NCBI RefSeq assembly: GCF_026914265.1
Contig: NC_069126.1
Location: 32,809,346-32,873,345 of the forward strand
Direction: 5' to 3'
Length of the DNA stretch: 64,000 nt
From: Mya arenaria
Taxonomy: Eukaryota > Mollusca > Bivalvia > Myida > Myidae
Part shown: in pieces, positions 36,685-46,407 of the stretch
Layout of the letters: every line of letters begins with the position of its first letter
Numbering within the stretch: the first letter of the stretch is position 1
Position numbers and translations under genes: made by a program
Notes under the pieces: model-generated
What the model saw: only the letters and a program-made list of their open reading frames with translations
Databases searched by the model: none
What the model was told of the DNA's origin: nothing

Positions 36685-37018
36685 TGGTAGGAAATATTTG
36701 AAAGTTAACAATAATGACGTTAACAGAGTTGTTAACTTTAACAAAGTTCTGAACAATTGTCGAGTATTGGACAAGTTTTTGCGACATTTACTAACGTTTA
36801 GTGTCATTACAACACCCACAATCATAAAAGGAAACAGTTTAATATGCCACCAGAGCTTTATTTGACAACTGAGTATATCAAACAAAACATAATGATAGGA
36901 CCAGACCATAGGATTCCAGTATCATACGACAATAACAATAACACATCATTTTAGTTCACCTTCAAGTTTTGAAAACACCCGTAAGTTTTGACAGAACAGA
37001 ACACAACAGAACACAACC
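36685..37018. other. Downstream of locus C
   Basis: AT-rich; a short AGAACA/CACAAC repeat lies at 36993-37016. No gene is seen. Confidence 0.5.
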
Positions 37019-37785
37019 TTACAATTTAACTTTTGGTTGATATTCCAAAGATAAAAAGATAAATTTTGCAACTACTGCTACTTTGCTTTCTTTTGAAATT
37101 ACAAAATGCAACACAAGATGATTGTCCTTGTCTTGCCAGGTGCTGATCACGACAGGTTCATTGGCCAACACCTCTCCAACGTATTTCAATTCAAAAGTAT
37201 TCATAGGGTATGTTCCTATGTTTCCCTTGAATCCAGAGTAGTGACCCTTCAGGGCCGCCTCCGTTCCAGCATCCGTGCACCATTTCACATACACAGACTG
37301 GTTAACATGCCCGTTGTGATCTATGTCACTAAACGCAGACTGCAGGTCAAACTTGAATGCTTCATGTGGAATATCTGGCGTAACCAGTCTCTCGGAAGGC
37401 TTTGTAAGTTCTTGCCCTTCTTTGAGCTGATTGTACCAGTCAGGAAACGGGCATGGCTTCCGTGTTTTGAAATCAACGTACACAAATGACATCTCCGCTT
37501 TGACAAGAGTCTCGCCACTCCTATAGTCGCTAAGCAGGATGTTAAAGCTGAATGCTGAGGTACCGGCATAAAATATTTTAAGATTGGCCAGAAAAGGGGT
37601 GTGCAATCCCCAGTAAGAGTGTGATGTAACCTCATTGCCTTTATCGGTGACTTTGTACAACGCACTGGCCATAAACATGGAATGCCCATCGTCCTTTAAC
37701 CTGGGAAAATGACCAAACCCTTTAGGAAGAACCGTAAACCTTATTGCTTCAAAAACTTTCGCCAATGACCAGAGATTTAGCTTTC
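37019..37785 (-). CDS. Locus C alpha terminal exon: acyl-ACP-thioesterase-like double hotdog
   Basis: A large terminal exon with acceptor 'aatattgcag' before 37785 in the phase needed for exon 1 at 39063-39207, giving 303 aa ending QPKVKL. It is clearly the counterpart of the locus A alpha exon: KLNLWSLAKVFEAIRF, FYAGTSAFSFNI, FVYVDFKTRKPCPFPDW, and SDIDHNGHVNQSVYVKW in the second hotdog. D204, N206, H208 and E253 (KYVGEV) match FatB-type catalytic residues and have the same numbering as in locus A alpha. Only 147 bp separate the acceptor from the beta stop codon, leaving no room for a promoter and first exon, so use of exon 1 at 39.2 kb by alternative splicing is the simplest reading. A frame open upstream of the acceptor is intron, not coding. 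Confidence 0.8.
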
Positions 37786-37932
37786 CTGCAATATTCAAAG
37801 GAAAGTGAATGGTAATTTTATCACAACAATAAAAACAATTGCAAATATGGTGTAGATTAATTAAACTCCGCAATCGCTAGAGTGAAAAGCGCTGTATCTC
37901 TGGTCTAGGCAAAACGTTTGAATAAAGGGAAA

Positions 37933-39207
37933 TCACAATCTTGCTTCAAGTGCGGGCGGAACAGCAACTGGTTCGTCGCTGAGAAAAGTCATTTGCATTT
38001 CAAAAACGGAACGTCCATTAACTCGAACAACTAGATCAAGCCCATATTTTCTTTCACTAGTCTCCCACACAAACACCTCGATTATATCGTTCACATTTGC
38101 CTCGCCAATGTACTGCATTTTCATCTCTTTTACAAGATATCTTTCGATGTGCTTTGTAAATGACTTAAAATATCCCTGCTTTGCACCATTAGCGGCCGCG
38201 TCCGAGCACCATATAAAGTAACTGGCTTGGTTTACATGGAGGTTCATGTCACAATCACTGTGCAGTGCTTTGGTTTTGAAACAAAACGCTTCATGTCCAA
38301 CTGACAATGGTTGACTCTTTTCAAGTTTTCGAGCTGGTAATAGCCTCAAGTGTTGCTTAAGACCATTGAAAAATAGCTCTGGTATTGGAACAGGTTTTCT
38401 GGTAGATTTGTTCACGTAAACCACTTTACAGATATTTCGCACAAGTAGTTGGTTTGTCTGATGGTCTAGCCAATCAACTATTATGGAATAAGAACTCTTT
38501 CCAACCTCGGACACATATGCAGCAAATTTAAAGCGTCTTTTTATGCCGAAGCTTTTGTTAAAGCGATACATCTCCCCATGGAAATCAGGCTGAAACTCGT
38601 AGACTTGACTCACCACAAACAAGGCTCTGTTTTGTTTGCGAACCATACTGGGGTAGTGGACAAAACCATGTTTGAATCCCTGCCATCGAACGGACTCTAT
38701 CAATTTCGAGATAGACCAGAGATACAGCCTGCCTGTTTAAAGTCATAAGAAATTACAGGAAAACATCTAAAGCTGGCGAATATCGTTCTTAGATGTAAAA
38801 CAAGTTCTTAATAACACAACACCTTTAGATTTCAATATAAGCCTGTAATTTCGAATCAAAAAGATTTTAAAAAAATACAAACACGACTAATGATATGTTG
38901 AATCGATGGAAGAATTCGTTAAACAGACTAGTCAAGTTGTCCATATTTACAGTTATCTGCAACTAAATATAAACAACACTAATTTTGAAATTTTGAATCG
39001 ATGAAAGAATTCGTTTAACAAACTAGTAAAGTCGTTTTTACAGTTTAATTTAATTAGCGTACCTCCGATTTTCTGGTCAAAGTCTGTGTATGTGAAACCC
39101 GGCAGCAGCACTTCAGCAGCGAAGCCATCATCGCTCACCCGATACTTTATGAGTCTTTCTGGCTGGATACTCTCTAGGTCCGGCTGGTCCGAGAATTTCG
39201 TGTCCAT
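37933..39207 (-). CDS. Locus C beta form: acyl-ACP-thioesterase-like protein, two exons
   Basis: Exon 1 (39063-39207) begins MDTKFSDQPDLESIQPER and ends at donor GTACGC. An upstream in-frame ATG exists, but sister loci start at MD-KFS. Exon 2 (37933-38732, acceptor 'tttaaacag') gives 314 aa ending PPALEARL. Hotdog 1: VGKSSYSIIVDW and TRKPVPIPEL; hotdog 2: SDCDMNLHVNQASYFIW. D210, N212, H214 and E259 (QYIGEA) match the plant acyl-ACP thioesterase catalytic set. Upstream of the ATG an acceptor 'tttttttccag' (about 39274) suggests a spliced 5' UTR. Predicted soluble acyl thioester hydrolase; substrate not deducible. Confidence 0.82.
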
Positions 39208-42200
39208 TGCCAAGACCAGACAATGTAATGCAAAAACAGTCAAAGTGTACGCGCCCTTGTCTTGTCGTCATCAGTTCTGGAAAAAAAAGAACATAATAAA
39301 CATTAAAAAACTGTATCAATTGTACTGGTATTAAAAATGCACAATAAAGGAATTGTGAGGACCAATAGCGTCTTTTATCTATACAACATATTGCGACTGC
39401 AGTAGAATACTTATGTAAGTTAACATTAGGTTTCCGAATAAAGTCATACTGAGGATTTTGTTTATGTATTAAACTCTATAAAATAAATTTTATTATATTG
39501 TAATGAAATATAATGATGTTTGAAATCAAACTTCACAGCAATTTCTGCTCACTTTCATACGCCTCTTAGATTATAAAAGTATTGGAAATTAAGTGATGTA
39601 AGAAAAAAGGTAGATACTGGTAAAATGGAAAGTTGCAATCTGCTTCAACAAAGTAAAAATATTTTTTGTCATTATGTATGATCTATGTTTTCTTAAGTTT
39701 TGAAGATAATTTCTGATTAATATTGATTGTGACCACGCTACTGTTAATTCAAGCGATAGTTAGGCCGCGCATAGACCGAACCCGTTAAAAATGTTATTCA
39801 GCACCGTATTGTTTGCAAACCCTAAGTTGAAAAGGGGCCATCACTCCATCAAAAATAAATGCATTGTAACCAAAGTCGAACTTGACCCACATTGTAAACG
39901 TGTGTACCAAACTACGTTAACCCTTTCATGATTCATCCACTGAGGGTTATCTCAAAATTACTTTGGACGAACAAGATGACTGCAGAAATCCACTCTTTTT
40001 GGGTGAAAATTTAGATAGCAGAATAGGCGCAGAGTACCCGCATAATACCACAGCTTACTAATGTGATTTTTTCGTTTTATAGGCCTGAAACTCGTTACAG
40101 ATTTTAATTATTCTCGTATATTGTCTGAACAAGACTTTATTTGGGTTTTTCAACACAAACTTCAGATATTTTGCATTAATTCATATTAAATAATAATACC
40201 TTTTAGAATGAAGCATTCGTGATAATGTTCTAATAATGCTCTGCTTTTAAACAAAAGTTCTGAGCCAGTCCACATTGTAAATTGTGGTATGCAGGTTATA
40301 CTTCAATGAAAACGTGTTCCAAACAAATTGTTCCCGCTCTAATACATTGCGCTTGTAAAGAGGGTCATGGAGATGGTTGAGAAGCCAGGCTTTTGGGGAC
40401 AGCAAATATGTCTTATTTGGGAATTTTGTCTTGAAATTGTGAAAAAATAGAGATATTTGGCATCGAGTATGGGTCAGACATTCTGACCCGTTAGATGGGC
40501 AGAACAAGAATGTCTTGTCCTGTGAACTGATCTGTGAGATACAAGTTAGATTTATCACTATTCTCAATACAAACCACGTCACTGATAAAAAACAGGGTCA
40601 CACTCTTAATTCTTATTCATCGAGTTTGGGAAGCTTTAAAGAATTGTTCCGATTTTCGAATGACTTCATAAATTATTATTGGAGAAGAGTTTTTTTGGTT
40701 GCGATGCTTTGTAAAGCGGGGAACAAAATGATGAGTTCATAGGAGACAGCATTGGCATCATTTTTAAAAGTCTTACACCATTTGGACATTTGGCTTGGGA
40801 AAAATGAGTTTTCCATTTTATAGTTTAAAGTTGAGATGATTTGGATGTGTGCGAGTATCGATGAGATGTATTTTGTTCAGATTTTTTTTCTGTCTATGCA
40901 ACGACAATGACTATTTCTTAGGGAATATCATAAAAGAAAATATTAATAAGCTTATGTTAATGTACGGTTACAATGATAATAAAGAAGCATCAAAATGAAT
41001 AAAAATAAATTTAACTTTATATCATTTAAAGAAAAAGATGCTTTAAAATAGTGTTTTCATTTTAAAACCCATAGTTTCCATGTTGATGTGTAGAAAATAC
41101 ATCGAAAGCGTAATTAAATCAACCTAGTAAGATGATTCTGTAATATGGCCCCTCGACATGTAAATATCGATACTGTATAAATGGATACATGGAAACATAC
41201 ATTTTAGTAGGTCCCTTTGTTAAACGAATATAATAATCATTCATAACATAACTAAACCATATGTACTGTATACAAAAGAAACGTGGATCAATCTTAAATC
41301 CGACCGTTTTGTTGAGTGCACTTTCTTCGTACATATAATATGCTGGTGGTACTGCACATTGCAATTTGCACAGTAATGAGCTGCCAGTACACAGAGTCAG
41401 TATTCAGTAGTTCATGCATTGACTGCGGGTAGCAGTAAAGGTATAATACAGTGCGATGAGAATTAATTTATTACCTTGATTGGCACAGAGTTGAACATTG
41501 TTAATTTAATTATAATGGCATGCTTACCCTCCGCCTTCTTCTTGACATATTATGGTTCAAAATCTAGATCGACCCTGGTAAATTACCCGCAAGAAAAAGT
41601 AGTTGAATGTGAAAAGGTCAAGTAGCATACAATTAGTCAACGCTGAGACATTGTTACTTACCTAACAGTAGATTGATAAGTGCCACCATACAAAACAAGT
41701 GACAATAGGTACTGAAATATCATATCGCTAAATATTGTAAAGCATCTTTAATTTTAAATATTTTTTTTGGATTTTAAAGGGACGCGTTCATGTTTTTGGA
41801 CCAAAAATTAGTTTTCCCGGTACTGATGATGGCATCTGATGCACTAATTCCATCATTATTTGACTCTAAGGTATCGAAACTGCAGCTAAAATATAATCAA
41901 AGTTTAAACAAATAATTTTGTTTTTAGTTGGGTGTGAACCCACTCCGGAATAGTCAAGAAAAATAGAAAAAACGGCCCCTTAACCGGCCTAATACAAAAG
42001 AGTTAAATATGCTGAAGGGTTCCAGCTGTCAGTTTCTAATTTTAATACACCTAAAGATTTGCCACACTTTATTTTGTAATAAAAATACAATTTACAAACC
42101 ATGAGCGAGTCCCTTTTACCTCAATGCACCTTGAATAATTTAAATGTGATAAAAAACAGAGAAAGAGAGAAGAAAAATATTTTTAAAAAGAAGTTAATAG

Positions 42201-42266
42201 TTATTAACACTATTTTAGAAAAGAACACCTAACTTTTACAATTATTATTTGATAATAACCATTTAC
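39208..42266. other. Intergenic, no gene recognised
   Basis: AT-rich. A minus-strand open stretch at 40247-40582 has protein-like composition near its end (LEREQFVWNTFSLKY) but no family I can name. A stretch near 41778-41990 starting 'aagggacgcgttcatg' reads like a dispersed repeat without visible ends. Confidence 0.4.
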
Positions 42267-42338
42267 TAGTTAGTCAATATTATCATGTATAATAGAATAT
42301 TAAATTCTAAAATATAAACTAAGAAAAACTGTTCGTGT
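42267..42338 (+). repeat. 72-bp direct repeat, copy 1
   Basis: Pairs with 44016-44087; two mismatches seen by eye in 72 bases. Contains 'atgtataatagaatatta' and 'aagaaaaactgttcgtgt'. Confidence 0.85.
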
Positions 42339-42971
42339 TTGTTGTTGTTTTTCTTTTTTAATTTTTTAAGTAACAAGGTCGCCCTAGCATGGCGGCGACT
42401 GTCAAATATGGCCATATGTCTTGAGCATGACATTTCGTTTCTACTCCAAATCTCTCAGGACTACACCCATTGAAACCCAAATATTATCACCAAATAATGA
42501 AGCTTTGACCACATTTTCTCCCACAGGAGTAGATCCAATAATTTAACCATCCTAGAAATTCTTATCTTGCCAACGGGCGAATATAAAATGCCCGTATCGA
42601 ACTCCTTTTTAATGGTCAGCACATTGTTATTACCTCCGTTGTTGAAGACTGTCGTCTGTAGCGTCATGGAAATCTTGTCGTGTGGCAATATTTAGAACGC
42701 TAATTAAGTATTTCTCGCCTCAAATGTCACCATAAAACAGTTTCCACACACCTTTCAAGAAATAATGGTTCATTCTCCTCAGAACTTTTTAAAGACCGAT
42801 TTGACTAGTAACATAATCTGAATCATTGCGCGCATATCCATGACAACCACAAATATCCATACGGATTTATTTTCACTACGCACAATAGAGTTGCCATAAA
42901 ATATACATTTTTTCATAATTTTGTTTAACTAAGGTGGGGAAAAAGCATCTTCCATAGCAACTCGTTTAAGA

Positions 42972-43065
42972 TAGGTTTACCCCAATCCTCGTGCAGGGTG
43001 TCTTGCGGAAACTCGGTAAACCTCGTTTCCGCAAAACACCCTACGCTCGGGTCGGGATTAACCTA
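42972..43065. repeat. 94-bp imperfect hairpin
   Basis: Left arm 'gcagggtgtcttgcggaaac' and right arm 'gtttccgcaaaacaccctac' face each other across ~10 bases; the pairing extends outward to 'taggttta' / 'attaaccta'. Foldback repeat, no coding role seen. Confidence 0.75.
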
Positions 43066-44015
43066 CCTTACACTCTCGGTCATGGAAGATACTTATAATC
43101 TACTCATTAAGGCATACAGAACGGATAAAGGAAACGTTATCAAAGCCATGATACCAGGACAAGGGCTAGAGCCTTGCAATTATAGTGTCTTCAATGTATT
43201 TCCTACTCCCATCAACGATATTGACGAAAATTGGTGTACTTACTCGTATTCCAATCCATTCGCTTTCAGAATCCATGCTCGACCCGCACATGATAAAGAA
43301 AAAGGTCAAATAACAACGTCCAGAAGCGTATACCGGGATGTGGACACATTTAACAAATCCACCCAGAGTTAAAATAGCTAATATCGTTTATCTTGGCCAT
43401 AATGGAACAAAGGCGTTATTTGTAGTTATACACTCTTATATAAGTGTGCCTATATGATAGCATACGCCGCATTCAACGTTAATATATGTTTGATGTTACT
43501 GAGATGTAATTAATGCACTCCATATGTGACTCGCGGATATCTCCACATGGTTTCTCCGGCTTAATGTGTAAACTCTATTTATCTTTTTTTCAGTAGGCTA
43601 CCTAAACAAGCGTTATGATATTTTGGGTGTTGAAATTAAACACACGAATTGAATACTGCAAGTGCAAGCAACATTTGGGTGATGAAATCAAGTATTGTTA
43701 ATGGAAAATACCGCTTACGACCGTAAAATAAGGTGAACAAAAACAAACAATGTGTCATTTCTTTGCAAAAAGTGGGACATGTTAAGAAACGTAACGATTT
43801 TCGAAAGACCGCCTACATTTCATTCTGCTGCAAAATCAGCGAATACTAATAGCAAATATAACCTGTTCACTTTCACCCATTGACATCTACATTACAGTTA
43901 AATTGCCATTAAGATAAGTCTGCAATGCGTATACAAAATACAACAAGGGAACACACGTTACATATATGAGAACTTTTTTAAAGTATGATTTATGCTTTGA
44001 TTGTTCAAAAGAGCA

Positions 44016-44087
44016 TAATTAGTCAATATAATCATGTATAATAGAATATTAAATTCTAAAATATAAACTAAGAAAAACTGTTCGTGT
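44016..44087 (+). repeat. 72-bp direct repeat, copy 2
   Basis: Near-identical to 42267-42338 and in the same orientation, 1749 bp away. Confidence 0.85.
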
Positions 44088-45400
44088 AATAATTAACAAC
44101 AGATGCTTATGGCGGTCTGATTATTTTATTTCAAAGTTCTTGTAAGTAATTAGTGTCACTTATACCGGGTTTGTCTCGAAAAGGTTTGCGATACGGTCTT
44201 AATTAAAGAGAAACTGACATTACTCCATAAACATACATTCAACAAACAACACTCATTAGTGTATATATCTATATATATCATGTGTACTGAATACCAGTCT
44301 TGTTATTTATTTTCTTGTCATACGATATCATTAAAATCAAACACTTCTGTACTTTTCAAATTAATTTAAAATTATGCCTCTATAATTATAAGATTTTTTA
44401 TAAATTCCCTTTTTATGGAGTGCTATAATGAAAGACAGGGTCCAGCTTTTGGTAATTGCCCAGACATAAACATATGATTAAAATATAAGGTAACAAATCA
44501 TGACATCCATATAATTTCCCGGTTGTAGCTCTCCCGCTAAAACTTTATTTTACATTAAATCTTTAAGTGCCTTTATTATTTCATATGCTTTAATTTTGAA
44601 ATTCAATGTTTTGTTTTCTATGCTTTCAACATCTTTGTTAGAGTTGCTGAAAATAGGTTCATCATTAACTGTTACAGTCTCATGTCTCAAGCTGAAATAT
44701 ATATTTTTTTAAATGGTGTAGCCATTCCTCATCACTAATATTTTGATCAGGCATTTATCTTCATGAATAGCTGCTCCTTCTAACACCTTAGCAAATGTTC
44801 CTTTCAAATATAAATGCAAAAATGAGCGTCGAGGAAACGTTCATCTAGTGCATATATCTAAACACTTCCTTTGAATTATTAGATGAATGCCTGCGATATT
44901 ATGTAAAACGTGACAGTATGGAAAATGTAAAGTTATTTATTAATAAGACTTGTCTAGGTCGGATTCCATAACGGTTTTGTTCAGCTTGTCGAAAGAGATA
45001 TTTCCTAGTAAACGTGCAAAAAACGTACACACTGTCTGCAAACGGACAAATTGAAGCAGAGTATAGCACGGCGGCACTAATACTGAAAGGAAAACAACTC
45101 TTTTTTATTCAATTCTATATTAATGCTTTCTCAGAAAATCAACGTCATTGTGGATTACATAACGTTCTTAGCGAAACAAACGAAACATTTAAACTAGAAC
45201 TGATTATAGATATAAAACTAAATGTACTAAACTGATAAACTGTGTGTAGTAGTGCCCTTATTATATTTTTAAACATACATTTCTCGAAAGTAATGCTTAG
45301 AATAAAGTTAAGAAACTATAAACAGAAACGATCTTTATTTAGGCCGTATTGATAGATAAATTGTTAGAAAAATCAACAGTATACGGTTGCCTTAACATGA

Positions 45401-45485
45401 TACCAAATAAATTTGCACGTGTCAATCATAATGATATGCGATATGTTGGTAACCATAGCAACTGATTGATACAAAGAGTTTTTTT
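45401..45485 (+). repeat. Dispersed ~90-bp repeat, copy 1
   Basis: Aligns with 51140-51228: shared 'ataccaa', 'tgatatgcgatat' (variant), 'ttggtaaccata-caac' and 'atacaaagagt'. The nature of the unit is unknown. Confidence 0.6.
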
Positions 45486-45534
45486 CATATGGCCAAATTA
45501 TACTCTAACTAAAGATTTGACAAGGTTTTAGTGT

Positions 45535-46130
45535 TCAAGGTCACCTCGACCGTGACCTTTGACCAACTTGCCTCATAAAGGATCATCTGCAGCACGTGAC
45601 CAGCCTTCTTACCAAGTTTGAAGACAGAAGGCCGACGTATGCTCTATGCTCAAAAAAGCTTTTGTATTCAAGGTCACCTAATAAGTAATCTGCTGGTCGT
45701 GATCAATCACCCTACCAGGTGTGTGAGCTGTAGGGCAAAGTTTTGTTAAACTATCAATCGGAAAGGCATTTTATGTTTAGGTTTACTGCCACTATGACAC
45801 TTGATCTGCAAGCAACAGGGGTCAACTGATGGCCATGAACAACCTCCCTACTCTAGCAATCGGACAATATTTCTGCGGTCATCGAGAACGTGACATTTGA
45901 TATTCTGATATAAAATCATTTGTCTTTTCTTGATCATGACCAACCATCCTTCCACATTTGAGCACCACAAGCCCAACATTTACCGACATGTACGAACCAT
46001 CATGCCCACACTCATTCTTTGATGTGGGCATGCAAAAGGCTAATAACCAGCCCCTGGGGATTAACAAACTTACATTTGTGCAAGATACAAAGCGATGAAG
46101 GCTGTTTCCAATAATTGTGCTTGTGGTGTA
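45535..46130. repeat. Decayed GGTCA-rich tandem repeat
   Basis: Repeated phrases such as 'aaggtcacct', 'tgacctttgacc', 'gatcatctgcag' and 'catgaccaacc' recur at roughly 100-150-bp intervals with strong divergence. It is a repeat type I associate with mollusc intergenic DNA; no gene. Confidence 0.5.
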
Positions 46131-46407
46131 ACAACTTAAATGTTTCTGATTATTTTTTTTCATTTTCATTTTCCTACTCGAAAGGACAAAACTAACAAGA
46201 ACATGCCGCTTTTAGAGCATTAAAAGTTTTTTTGAGAATAAACGACATGTGTGCAATTTGATCAGATTACTAGACACATCTCTTAAAAAGCAAAAGCTAA
46301 AAATAGGGAAGTGTGTATTTGAATATATTTTCATTTGATACTATTTTATTTCATAGAACTATTGAAGATATAAAAATAAGCACATACATATATATACAGA
46401 AAGTGAT

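Larger units (their letters stand above)
42339..45400. other. No gene recognised between repeats
   Basis: Apart from the hairpin and the two 72-bp repeats, no feature is recognised. An open frame starting MEDTYNLLIKAYRTDKG (43083-43372) is 97 codons long but matches no family I know. Confidence 0.4.

Noticed and set aside
37786-37873. Upstream extension of the locus C alpha frame to an ATG at 37873
   Set aside because: Paralogue comparison shows homology starts at the acceptor at 37785; the extension is intron sequence.
39208-39243. Upstream in-frame ATG of locus C exon 1
   Set aside because: Loci A and B start at MD-KFS; the extra 12 residues are not shared and lie in the likely 5' UTR.
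40247-40582. 111-codon minus-strand frame
   Set aside because: Protein-like in places but no family recognised and no start or splice context; mentioned only in the gap entry.
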